Below are positions 33,886 through 42,542 of a DNA stretch of 48,617 nt, in pieces. Position 1 is the stretch's first letter, and every line of letters begins with the position of its first letter. Source of the DNA: an uncultured Clostridia bacterium (lineage in GTDB: Bacteria; Bacillota; Clostridia; Oscillospirales; Acutalibacteraceae); NCBI GenBank assembly GCA_947623175.1, contig CANQGK010000003.1:73667-122283 (forward strand). The letters run 5' to 3'. A program made the position numbers and the translations under genes. Under the pieces are notes generated by a model. It saw only the letters and a list, made by a program, of their open reading frames with translations, did not search any database and was not told where the DNA came from.

Positions 33886-36800
33886 TTAAGAGACAAGAAT
33901 TCCTATAACCGTAAATTCCGTACCGGTTGACGGAGTTATCGTAACGGTATGTGTGCCGCTTATATTGCCGTTCAACAAAGCATAAGAAGCCGTGTAATTA
34001 CCCCAACCTCCCGGAAAAGCGCCGTTTAAGATGTGAGGCGTGTCACCGTCGATACTTATATCGGCGATTCCGGCGCCCGACGCGGTAGATACTTTATACA
34101 GTACATAAATATTTTTTGCATTGTTTACGGTAAATACAATAGGTTCTTTTTCGACGCCTGTATATGACCAGCCGTTACCAAATTGGAATGCAGAAGCATC
34201 AACTCTAAATGAACCGAAACTATCGGGAGAAAGAGTTGTTGAGTTATACCAAATTCCGCTCTCATAGGCGTTATTCGTAACCGGTGCCGGAAGACTTCCT
34301 ATATCAGCAAAAATCTTATCCAAATTAGCATAAGCGGTTTCAACACAGTAGATCAAGGCTTCGCTTACAATAGCATGACCTATATCATTCGGATGAATAG
34401 TGTCAGGTGAAATTTCGCCCCAGCTGTAATTTTTAATTGCCTGCTTATAATCTACAATAGGTAAATCATAAAGCTTACCTAACGGAACGTGGTATTCGGC
34501 GGCATTTGTGCCGTCGGATTTAACCATCATAAGCATAATTAAGGCGGGATTATTATCCTGTTTTAGTATTTTGCGTATAAGTCCCTCGTAGGTTTCCGCA
34601 TAAAGCGCTTCTTCGGGATCGTTAACCGTAAAATCCGCTATTACCAAATCCGGTTTATACGAAAGCAGGTCATTATCTGCGCGGTGAACTCCCATAAGCG
34701 AATCCGTAGCGCCCTTGCCCGCATTTATTCGGGTTAATTTAGAATCGGGAAATTTAGCTTCCCACCAATCGCAAAAGCGGTCAAAATATCTGTTTGCGGC
34801 GACAGAAGCGGCGGTGCCCTCGGTGATAGAACCGCCTATCGCTCCGATGGTAATATCTTCGCCGCGCTCCGCTCTTTTAATTACATCGGCAAGTCTTGCC
34901 ATGCTACCGCGGTTAGTCAATGTATCCTCTAAAACATCCTGCGTCAAACCGAGCTTAGCCGCTTCGGCGCGCACCTCCGGCTTTGCAAAAGCCGAACCAG
35001 GTTCCTCTTTTTCAAGAGTAACTTCACAATTGCCTAACAGCATTTTCCTTAATTCGGTCAATTTAGCCGAAGTTATTTCACAAGACTCTCCCAATACGTT
35101 TTTCTCATTTATTTTGCTTATATCAAAATCCAAAAAATACTTTTTTAAGCGAATAAAGTCTAAAATATTAACCATGTTATCGCCGGTAGCGTCTGCACAA
35201 AATACTGTGTCCGTAACCGTAAACGACGTCGGATTGTTTACCGCCGGATAAACCCTGCAGTTTCCCACAGTAAAATCAAGTGGGGAGTTATCGGTTTCGG
35301 CGAGCTCTATTATTGCTAAATCACCGCTGTTTTTGCCGTCAAAAGAAACATTTAACCTGTTTTCATTTAATGAAACCTTTGCGTTGACCGACTCATTGGT
35401 AATAGTACCTGCAAGCTTAAGATTTGAATTGCCGAACACAATATCGGCAGACATACCGAACAAAACATCTTCTGTGCTTATTTTAAGCTTCAAAGTATCG
35501 CCGCAATCATAAGCATAAAAAGTAATCTTTTCGGCGGTGAATAGAGCCGATGCGGTTTGAGAATCGCAAGCAAAGCTTACGCAAACTTCGCCCGAAAGGT
35601 CGGTATCGGCGATAATACTTACCGATTTCAAATAATCGTAAGATTCCGCAGACCATGCAAGTGCCTTAATCTTATCGTCGGGAATGGAAGTGTAATCCGT
35701 TTCCCCGCCGTTAAACCTTTCGCTTACCTGTGCCGCAAGTATGGCAACTGCCTGTGAAAAGGTAATTTTATCCTCAGGCTTAATAATCCGCACCGTACTT
35801 CCGCCGGAAAAACAATGAGTGTAATCTTCGCCGGTGGCGGACTGCCAATTTAAAACTTCATCAAATCCGCCGAGCTTATATTCTCTTACCGCGTTATCGG
35901 TAAATCCCCCGTACATGTAATATGTTCTTAAGGGAATATTTATATTTTCAAGAGCAGAAAGCGATGAAAATACCCAATTTGTCATATAGTCATTATCAAG
36001 CGAACCGGGTAATGCCACATATTTTAACGCAGGCAAACCCCTTAGGTTTGCATAAGTCATAAAGCCTTTATTATCACTCCAGCTAAAGCATTTTCCGGCA
36101 TTAAAGGAAAATGCTTTTAAAGATTTCCAATTTGTCGTTTCCGAAGCGTTAAAAGCGTCTTGTACTAAGGGAACCGTATTTTCAATAATAATGCATTCAA
36201 CATTATTCATAGCGGGATATGCCGCAAAATCGGGTATTCCCACGGTGCCGTTAAAGCTCTCCGGAATAACGATTTTACTTACGCCTGCGGCACAACCGAT
36301 AATATTTCCCACATCATCGTAATAAAGTAAATCGTTATTTATTCCGGCAACAGCTGTCTTATCTGTTTTTAAAATTTCCTTATCACAGCCGAAGGCGGTA
36401 ACAAAATCTACCATGCTGCCGTTTACGGCAAGCGAAACGAATACGGCGCCGTCGCTTCCCGGTATATTAAGTGGATAGCCGGAAGCTTCGTCATTATCGC
36501 TTACGCCGGGAACCGCGTACTTTATGTAGCAATTGTTTTGGTTTATAACGGCAGTCGGCTCTACGGTGCGCGCCGCCGCAGCAATTCCGTCGTACGTAAC
36601 ATTGTTTTTTTGGCTTTTAATATATTTTGTAACAGCCCTTTTTACAGTTTGTGTATCTGCAGCGTCAGCAGTATAGAAACGATAAGTCCCGCGCCATTCG
36701 GTTTCGCTTCCCGCAGGGATAGTAACCCCGTTTGTGGATATTAAATTAAAATATGCCTTTCCGCTTTCGGCGCTGCCGTAAGCCGCGGTAAAAGCGCCTT

Positions 36801-37605
36801 TGCGATCGGGATCCACATACTCTCCTTTGCCCAAACCAGTAGTACGGTCAAGCTTCATTTCGAGTCTGTGCTCACCTTTTGCGAGCAGCATCGTATCACA
36901 AAGACGGGTATTTGATTCGGTTGCGGCATCGCCGTCGGTGATATCGCCCACGGCGCCGTCGCCATAGTAAATTTTATCGTTCCATGGTCCGTATACGCAC
37001 TGCAAGCCGTAATAATTTTTTAAATATGTATCGTTCAAAAACGAAATTTTATCACAAAAAGACCATATTTCTCCGTCAAATGCGGCGGTTATATTTTCCG
37101 TAAAATATTCTTCTTTAGTGCCGAGTTTGTAAATATGATTAGTCCAAGATATTTGAAGGCTTTCGGCATAAGTGTCCGCATTTCCCAAAACGACGGTGCC
37201 GTCTAATTTCAAAACTATATTATCCGATCTGCCGGAAGCATTACCGTCATGGTCATGCGTTCCCCCATACCAATACGAACCATCAAAATAAGGACCTATC
37301 CAATCACTTTCCGCCATTCCCACCATAAGTGCGGCGGCGGATATATCGTCGGAAATATCGGAACTTGTATTTTTAATGGTTTTAGGAGGTGCAATATTAA
37401 AGATTTTGTTGGGCAAAAGCGGTTTCATAACCATAACAAAATCCTCGGTGTCGCTGTACTTTTGCACAACTTCGAGCTCGTTGGAAGCTTCATTATAATT
37501 CACGTACATAAGTTTTAAAGCCTCCGCTTTTACAGTTTGCGGAACAAAAAACAATATAGACAAAACAACAGCCAAAGCCGTAAGTACACTTATAAGCTTT
37601 TTCAT
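33886..37605 (-). CDS. Secreted multidomain SGNH hydrolase with LRR-like and dockerin-like modules
   Basis: The 1,239-residue product has a signal peptide (about 1-28). An N-terminal beta-rich domain of no recognised family spans about 30-315. A module at about 322-640 is homologous to the paired modules of the LRR protein at 12373 (CYIKYAVPGVSDNDEASGYPLNIPGSDGAVF; LRGLPALKYVALPGSLDND). A cohesin- or Ig-like sandwich lies at about 665-800. A dockerin-like domain follows (DATGDNMVNILDFIRLKKYF, about 805-865). An SGNH hydrolase spans about 916-1110, with block I GGSITEG, GKGATDS, VNDPEE and block V DTIHPNDIGH, so Ser, Gly, Asn and Asp/His are all present. A C-terminal sandwich ends the protein. 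SGNH enzymes here usually deacetylate polysaccharide. GGAGG precedes the start. It is the first gene of the operon. Confidence 0.85.
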   Translation of the reverse strand: MKKLISVLTALAVVLSILFFVPQTVKAEALKLMYVNYNEASNELEVVQKYSDTEDFVMVMKPLLPNKIFNIAPPKTIKNTSSDISDDISAAALMVGMAESDWIGPYFDGSYWYGGTHDHDGNASGRSDNIVLKLDGTVVLGNADTYAESLQISWTNHIYKLGTKEEYFTENITAAFDGEIWSFCDKISFLNDTYLKNYYGLQCVYGPWNDKIYYGDGAVGDITDGDAATESNTRLCDTMLLAKGEHRLEMKLDRTTGLGKGEYVDPDRKGAFTAAYGSAESGKAYFNLISTNGVTIPAGSETEWRGTYRFYTADAADTQTVKRAVTKYIKSQKNNVTYDGIAAAARTVEPTAVINQNNCYIKYAVPGVSDNDEASGYPLNIPGSDGAVFVSLAVNGSMVDFVTAFGCDKEILKTDKTAVAGINNDLLYYDDVGNIIGCAAGVSKIVIPESFNGTVGIPDFAAYPAMNNVECIIIENTVPLVQDAFNASETTNWKSLKAFSFNAGKCFSWSDNKGFMTYANLRGLPALKYVALPGSLDNDYMTNWVFSSLSALENINIPLRTYYMYGGFTDNAVREYKLGGFDEVLNWQSATGEDYTHCFSGGSTVRIIKPEDKITFSQAVAILAAQVSERFNGGETDYTSIPDDKIKALAWSAESYDYLKSVSIIADTDLSGEVCVSFACDSQTASALFTAEKITFYAYDCGDTLKLKISTEDVLFGMSADIVFGNSNLKLAGTITNESVNAKVSLNENRLNVSFDGKNSGDLAIIELAETDNSPLDFTVGNCRVYPAVNNPTSFTVTDTVFCADATGDNMVNILDFIRLKKYFLDFDISKINEKNVLGESCEITSAKLTELRKMLLGNCEVTLEKEEPGSAFAKPEVRAEAAKLGLTQDVLEDTLTNRGSMARLADVIKRAERGEDITIGAIGGSITEGTAASVAANRYFDRFCDWWEAKFPDSKLTRINAGKGATDSLMGVHRADNDLLSYKPDLVIADFTVNDPEEALYAETYEGLIRKILKQDNNPALIMLMMVKSDGTNAAEYHVPLGKLYDLPIVDYKQAIKNYSWGEISPDTIHPNDIGHAIVSEALIYCVETAYANLDKIFADIGSLPAPVTNNAYESGIWYNSTTLSPDSFGSFRVDASAFQFGNGWSYTGVEKEPIVFTVNNAKNIYVLYKVSTASGAGIADISIDGDTPHILNGAFPGGWGNYTASYALLNGNISGTHTVTITPSTGTEFTVIGILVS

Positions 37606-37654
37606 ATGACGACCTCCGAATCCATTTTTTATACAGCAAAAATAACATCCGTTA

Positions 37655-37684
37655 CTTATATTTTAAATTGTACGCCATTGTAAA
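37655..37684 (-). promoter_or_regulatory. Candidate promoter of the large glycan operon
   Basis: On the minus strand TTTACA (37679-37684), an 18-base spacer and TATAAG (37655-37660) lie about 50 bases before the SGNH start codon. The match is moderate, as expected for an activator-dependent promoter. The shared motif lies about 25 bases upstream of the -35. Confidence 0.4.
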
Positions 37685-37708
37685 GCAAGTAGCAAATGTT
37701 GCATATAA

Positions 37709-37724
37709 TAACACAAAAGTGAAC
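37709..37724 (-). promoter_or_regulatory. Shared upstream motif TAACACAA-N3-TGAAC, copy 1 (candidate activator site)
   Basis: On the plus strand this reads TAACACAAAAGTGAAC. The region upstream of the glycosidase gene at 45649-48312 has TAACACAATTTTGAAC at 48421-48436, 13 of 16 bases identical. The motifs lie about 104 and 109 bases before the respective start codons, and 20-25 bases upstream of the -35 boxes. That placing fits a class I activator such as an AraC-type protein. Confidence 0.4.
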
Positions 37725-37936
37725 AATTATATAATTAAATCGAAATTTATCGCAAAATTTCCTGTTTTTACACATTTACTAAAAAAGCACAAGCAAATTG
37801 GATAATCTTGTTTCGTATTGCAATCAGATTTCAAAAAAATGCGCCGAGATTGCCGCAAAGCAAAAACGATACGCCATATTTTATTCAAATTAATTTTAAT
37901 ACAAATATAACCGTTTTTAGTGTCGCCAAAACCAAT

Positions 37937-37960
37937 AAGCCGCCGATAAAACGACGGCTT
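37937..37960. other. Second hairpin downstream of the GH42-like gene
   Basis: AAGCCGCCG (37937-37945) pairs with CGACGGCTT (37952-37960) with one G-U pair. There is no clean T-run on either side. It may be a backup terminator or an RNA-stabilising end. Confidence 0.4.
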
Positions 37961-37989
37961 AACTCGACAGACAAACTAAAAAATTCAGT

Positions 37990-38012
37990 TGCGGCGGCAA
38001 TGCCGCATTTTT
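37990..38012. terminator. Terminator downstream of the GH95/GH42-like unit
   Basis: TGCGGC (37990-37995) and GCCGCA (38002-38007) form a 6-bp GC-rich stem. TTTTT follows on the plus strand. On the minus strand, 19 bases past the stop of the GH42-like gene, the stem is followed after a few bases by a run of six T. Confidence 0.55.
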
Positions 38013-38025
38013 CACTTTCACACCG

Positions 38026-40005
38026 CTAAAACGTTATATAATAAAATTTATACGGTAAAAGTGCAGGCAAAGCAAAAACGTTACCGTCGGATTCCCTTCT
38101 TACAGAGTAAATACGAGTCTCATTGCATTCTTCATCGGTAATATAAGCCTGCTTTTTATCTACGGCGGCAAAAAGCTCAACTCCGTTAAGCTCTTCGTTA
38201 TTGCAATTAAATATTACAGCCGCCATACCTTTTTCGGTTTTACGGACAATTACCCTTACGCGATGATAGGAGGAAATAAAGCAAAACGGATAATTTTTAA
38301 TTAAACTGTGGAAAATATTTTTTATCTGCTTGGATTTTTGCGAATCCATTAAATCGTTCCACGGATAATAGCCCGAAACAATAACCGTACCGCCGAGCTT
38401 ATTTTTATAAAGCCCCATAGTACAGGACGCAATTTCTTCGCCGTTTTCGTTTCTGAGTGAACAAAGTACTTCACCGCCCGGAGGTACAATAAGGGTATCT
38501 GTCACTCTCTCACCGCTGAATACGGCAAAGCAGGATCTGCTTTTGCCGACAATAGCGACGTTTAAAGGATGATTTGCATAAACCTCCGAAAGGTCGGCTG
38601 GAGCATTTTTTCCGCATTCGAAACCTAAATATTCGCCGTATCCGCGTTTTCTTAAAATTTCCAATGCTTCGGTATCCATATAAACACCATTCGAAAGCAT
38701 ATGCATAATTTCTTCATCGGAAAACGCCAGCGGCTGTCTGCCCTTAAGCAGATAGCATGCTGCCGCTTTAAAATTATATGCGTGCGGAAGACCCATCAGC
38801 TCAAATTCGGTCATAGTATCGGCAAAAGCACCTCCGTAATCCGAGAAAAAGGATTTGTCGGCGGTTGCCTGACCGTTTATGCTCCAACCGTCATGAATAC
38901 CATACGCGGTATTTGAAATAAAGTTCGAAGAAAGCTTTTGCATAAAATTAAACGATTTTTCAATTTCTTCAAATATATTTTCCGCCAACATTACAGGCTC
39001 TTGCGCACCGCCGTAACCCGGCAATATATTCCACGTAGTACCGTTGGCTCCGCAAGCCAAATAAAGCATCGATTCGATTGCTGTAGAACGCCCGCTCTTT
39101 TTCAGCATTTGATATGGAAAGGATTCGACTTCCGATTGAATTTCATCCACATAATCCGGTAAATTTGCAACCTGACGTCCGATTTCAATTGATTTTAACG
39201 TAAATTCTCTGAAATCAAAATCGTTATAGGCCCCTCCGCCCGGTCTCCACATAATTTTGTGTCTGCCGTTTGCCGATAACGCCCTTGCCCAACCTTCGAA
39301 TCTGAAGCCTTCAAAGTAGCGCTCTCCGCTCATTAAACCGAGCTTTACCTTATCGTTATGCGAGTATACCGTATCGGCAACAAACCCGAGCAAATTTTCC
39401 ACCTTATCGCTTTGATGCGAAAGCCATTTTTTGCGAAGCTCCGTTTCATTTTTATCCGAAAGTCTTTCCGTTAAAGCTTCCCTTGTAAAATCAAAGCCGT
39501 AGTCTTTATTGAATTTTTCTATACAGCCGTCACAGTAACAACCTGTACCTATGGGATAATGGTTATATCTTACATCGTCGTCCAACCATATAAAATCCGG
39601 ATTTGCCGACAACAAAATAAGATAAAGCGGTTTAAGATATTCTTGTAAATAACGCCTGTCGTTCATACAGTAGCTGCCCTTGCACTCTTCGCCGTCTTGG
39701 TTGGTCATATGAGTATAATTTGCCTGAAGACTTGTATCTAAAAACTGCGGATGATGCCCTACGGTAGCAAGTACGTTTATTCCTGCCGAAAAACCCATTT
39801 CGTGAAAGGTTTGTATACGCTTTGCCAGAAGTTCTATAGATTCTTTTTGCATTTCGAGCCTTAAAGGCGTATGACAGTCGGAATTAAAAATTGATATTCT
39901 GTCTATAACAGACCGGTGCTTTTTCAATAATTCAAGCAATCTTTCAAATTCTTCATCCGATTTCCAGACGTCTGTCGCAAGGCGCAGTGTACTTGTGTGC
40001 TTCAT
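38026..40005 (-). CDS. Probable GH42-like (beta-galactosidase-type) glycoside hydrolase
   Basis: The 659-residue product has no signal peptide. Its first 330 residues read as a TIM barrel: RISIFNSDCHTPLRLEMQ, FSAGINVLATVGHHPQF, NPDFIWLDDDVRYNHY, KVKLGLMSGERYF and DEIQSEVESFPYQM. A Cys cluster GCYCDGCIEKFNKDYG resembles the metal-binding CYCxxC segment of GH42 beta-galactosidases. The middle (about 345-500) could be the trimerisation, Rossmann-like domain of GH42, and a small beta domain ends the protein. The usual GH42 acid/base motif is not evident; Asp in LDDD or Glu in IQSEVES may serve. I am confident of glycosidase character but not of the family. It starts six bases before the GH95 gene ends its operon partner, so the two are cotranscribed. 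Confidence 0.62.
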   Translation of the reverse strand: MKHTSTLRLATDVWKSDEEFERLLELLKKHRSVIDRISIFNSDCHTPLRLEMQKESIELLAKRIQTFHEMGFSAGINVLATVGHHPQFLDTSLQANYTHMTNQDGEECKGSYCMNDRRYLQEYLKPLYLILLSANPDFIWLDDDVRYNHYPIGTGCYCDGCIEKFNKDYGFDFTREALTERLSDKNETELRKKWLSHQSDKVENLLGFVADTVYSHNDKVKLGLMSGERYFEGFRFEGWARALSANGRHKIMWRPGGGAYNDFDFREFTLKSIEIGRQVANLPDYVDEIQSEVESFPYQMLKKSGRSTAIESMLYLACGANGTTWNILPGYGGAQEPVMLAENIFEEIEKSFNFMQKLSSNFISNTAYGIHDGWSINGQATADKSFFSDYGGAFADTMTEFELMGLPHAYNFKAAACYLLKGRQPLAFSDEEIMHMLSNGVYMDTEALEILRKRGYGEYLGFECGKNAPADLSEVYANHPLNVAIVGKSRSCFAVFSGERVTDTLIVPPGGEVLCSLRNENGEEIASCTMGLYKNKLGGTVIVSGYYPWNDLMDSQKSKQIKNIFHSLIKNYPFCFISSYHRVRVIVRKTEKGMAAVIFNCNNEELNGVELFAAVDKKQAYITDEECNETRIYSVRRESDGNVFALPALLPYKFYYITF

Positions 40006-40011
40006 TTTATT

Positions 40012-42456
40012 TTACTCCTCATATTTTCTTCTTATAACAAAGGTTTCGTTTTCAAACACCAACTTTACGTGCTCACCAATTCTTGAAATATCGACCGATT
40101 TATCGGACGGGCATATCAATAAATCGTTGGAAAGCTCAATTAAAGCTTCACCCTGCCTTATCGCCGTCAGTACAGCTTCGCATAATTTTCCGTCAGCCCA
40201 GGTAATATCCGCTCTTAAACCGGATTTAAGCAAAATGCCGCAAAGTCGTCCGTTTTTCCAGTTTTCGGGCAATGCCGGCAGGAAACGAATACAGTCTCTG
40301 TCCTCTATTATGCAATCGGTAACGGCGGAAATAAGCCCTAAAGAAGCCTCAATCTGTAATAAAGGCAGACCGTCAAAAATGGGATTTGTATCGCTTACGG
40401 TATTGGTGGTTGTAAGCATGAAATTCGGAAGCATAAAGTTCTGAACCAATTCCTTTAGCGCCTGCCTTGCCATTTCGGCGTTATGCAGCCGGGCAAAAAG
40501 CTGAACATCCCACGCCTTTTCCCATGCAACTTTCGGCAGCGGAGCGTTTTTTCGACGAATTTCAAGCAGCTTTTCCGCCGCCGACATAAGCTCGGGCGTA
40601 TCGATATAATTTACACTGTTGCCTGGACAAAGCCCGATAAGCGGCGAACGGTGCCTGTGACCAGGATCTTCGATTGTTTCGTCGCCGTCCCATTCCTTGA
40701 ATACACCGGCAGAATCTACTGAAAAGAAGGGTACGCGTTTATCCATATCAAGCCATTTTTGTATTTTTTCACCGTCCGTATTCAAAAGCTTTGCGGAATG
40801 TGCCGCGGTTTGAAGCGTCCAATGAATTAATTCTAATTCCATTGCAGAAGGAGACGAAAAAACACTCCACGGATTTCTTCCCTTTACGCCCGCCTCCATA
40901 GACGCGCTCGGTACCGGAATAAGCTTTCCGTCCTCGGTTTCATAAAGAAAATCCTCATAAAACAAAGCCGTTTCCTTTATAAACGGATATATTTTGTTTT
41001 TTAATTCTTCCGTATCGGCGGTATATTCAAAATAGCGGTAAATAGTTTGTGCCAGCCAAGCGGCGGCTCCCGTAAACGGATAGCCTAAATTATCGTAATT
41101 TCCAAGCTGATTAAAATCATTGGCGGTGGCAAAGCAAATACCGTTACAGCGGTAAAGATTTTGCGCCGCAACGCGGGCTTGAGGCATTAATTTTACCGCC
41201 CAATCGATAAGCGGCTTGTAAAGCTCCGTAAGACCTACGGAGGCTAACGACCAATAGGACATCTGCACATTCATATCAAGATGATAATCGCTTTCCCATG
41301 CGGGGCGTCTGTCTTGATTCCAAATTCCCTGCAAATTAATGGGAGCACAAACGCCGTTAGGGCGCCCCGAACATATAGCAAGATACCTGCCCATATTGAA
41401 AAGCTTTTCGACTATAACGGGCGAGGTTTCACCAGTACTGCGCGCCGCTCTCAGCAGATATTCATCCGCGATAGGCGAATCGTCGGACAAATCAAGTGAA
41501 ACCGCATCATAATATTTTCGATGCGAAGCTGTATTTTCTTGAATTATTTTATCATAATCCTCAAAAAGATCATACCTGCAAAGAAAATCACTTATTTTAG
41601 TTTCGGCAATCTCGCCTACCGTTTTACCGTCTTTACATTCACTGTCATCCGACAGTGCCACAACAATAAACGCTTCGTCTACGCTGTCAAAATAGCAATG
41701 TATCCCCTTGCTAAAATCAAAATCCGTGCGTTTTCTGAATTGATATAATGTGCCTTTGTTTTCGGGTTCGGGCACAAAATTTTCGTTTTTGCGATAGATT
41801 CCGTTATATCCGGTAATTCTTCCGCCCTTGGTTAAAACGGTATAACGTGCCGCAAAGGTGACTCCCTCTTCAAATCGCCCCGTAATTTCACCTGTATTGC
41901 CGGCGGAATATCCGTCTACCTCACATTCAGGATCATCCAAACGTGAAAGTGCAATTCCCCCAAACAGCGACGCAGGTCTGCTTGCCGAAAGGCGAACGAT
42001 AATAAGGTCTCCGTCGTAAACCGAAACAGTTTCTCGTTTATAGGTAACTCCCTTTACCGTAAAACTGCTTTCGGCAACACCCGAGGACATATCTAACGAG
42101 CGTTCGTAATCGTGAAGTATATGCTCCTCGTCTCCTAAAGAAATATATAGGTCGCCTACAGGCACAAAGGCGTTAAGATAAACCGTTTCTGAGGTGGCGG
42201 GTATTGTGCGCATTGTAAGCTGCTGCGCCTCATCCCATTTGCCCTCCAAGCACAATTGACGGATTTTTTCAAAATCCTTGCCGGTGTTGCGCTTTGAATA
42301 GGGAACATTTCTTCTCCAAAGTGTATCATAATTTAAGGACATTTTTTCGCAATATCCATCACCGAAAATCATGGCTCCGGTTTTTCCGTTACCTACCGGA
42401 TAACCGTTATGCCAATGAATTGCCGGCTGAAATGAGCGAAGCAGATCGTGACTCAT
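40012..42456 (-). CDS. GH95-family glycosidase (alpha-L-fucosidase type)
   Basis: I start at the ATG at 42456, where GAGGG lies about eight bases upstream; the ATG at 42483 has no such site. The product is 814 residues, normal for GH95, with no signal peptide. The N-terminal sandwich has the family signature WHNGYPVGNGKTGAMIFGDG and LNYDTLWRR. The helical barrel has GIWNQDRRPAWESDYHLDMNVQMSYW, whose two Asn match those that activate water in GH95. PVPSASMEAGV is near the general acid, and WEKAWDVQLFARLHNAEMA matches the conserved Asp/Arg segment. GH95 members are mostly alpha-1,2-L-fucosidases, some alpha-L-galactosidases. It is the first gene of a unit with the GH42-like gene and divergent from an AraC regulator. 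Confidence 0.9.
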   Translation of the reverse strand: MSHDLLRSFQPAIHWHNGYPVGNGKTGAMIFGDGYCEKMSLNYDTLWRRNVPYSKRNTGKDFEKIRQLCLEGKWDEAQQLTMRTIPATSETVYLNAFVPVGDLYISLGDEEHILHDYERSLDMSSGVAESSFTVKGVTYKRETVSVYDGDLIIVRLSASRPASLFGGIALSRLDDPECEVDGYSAGNTGEITGRFEEGVTFAARYTVLTKGGRITGYNGIYRKNENFVPEPENKGTLYQFRKRTDFDFSKGIHCYFDSVDEAFIVVALSDDSECKDGKTVGEIAETKISDFLCRYDLFEDYDKIIQENTASHRKYYDAVSLDLSDDSPIADEYLLRAARSTGETSPVIVEKLFNMGRYLAICSGRPNGVCAPINLQGIWNQDRRPAWESDYHLDMNVQMSYWSLASVGLTELYKPLIDWAVKLMPQARVAAQNLYRCNGICFATANDFNQLGNYDNLGYPFTGAAAWLAQTIYRYFEYTADTEELKNKIYPFIKETALFYEDFLYETEDGKLIPVPSASMEAGVKGRNPWSVFSSPSAMELELIHWTLQTAAHSAKLLNTDGEKIQKWLDMDKRVPFFSVDSAGVFKEWDGDETIEDPGHRHRSPLIGLCPGNSVNYIDTPELMSAAEKLLEIRRKNAPLPKVAWEKAWDVQLFARLHNAEMARQALKELVQNFMLPNFMLTTTNTVSDTNPIFDGLPLLQIEASLGLISAVTDCIIEDRDCIRFLPALPENWKNGRLCGILLKSGLRADITWADGKLCEAVLTAIRQGEALIELSNDLLICPSDKSVDISRIGEHVKLVFENETFVIRRKYEE

Positions 42457-42476
42457 AATATAACCCTCTTTTACAT

Positions 42477-42505
42477 TTGACATTTATTTGCATTTGGTTT
42501 ATACT
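42477..42505 (+). promoter_or_regulatory. Strong promoter of the AraC regulator at 42540
   Basis: TTGACA (42477-42482), a 17-base spacer and TATACT (42500-42505) give a near-consensus promoter. The transcript would begin about 28 bases before the start codon. A TATAAT box for the divergent GH95 gene (minus strand, 42509-42514) overlaps the start-point region but has no good -35. Confidence 0.65.
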
Positions 42506-42521
42506 GAAATTATAATTAACC

Positions 42522-42542
42522 GGGGGGGGTGAAATTAAATTG
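42522..42542 (+). promoter_or_regulatory. G8 ribosome binding tract and TTG start
   Basis: Eight G (42522-42529) followed by TG form the only ribosome binding sequence for the TTG start at 42540-42542, about ten bases away. An in-frame stop (42513-42515) excludes an upstream start. GTG at 42529 is in a frame that stops after four codons. A run of eight G inside a ribosome binding site is prone to slippage and could change translation. Confidence 0.55.

Larger units (their letters stand above)
37606..38025. other. Intergenic region upstream of the large operon
   Basis: This 420-base AT-rich region lies between the end of the GH42-like gene and the SGNH gene. It holds a candidate operon promoter, a 16-bp motif shared with the 48.4-kb promoter, and two hairpins that could end transcripts from the right; all are listed separately. 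I see no further gene. Confidence 0.6.
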
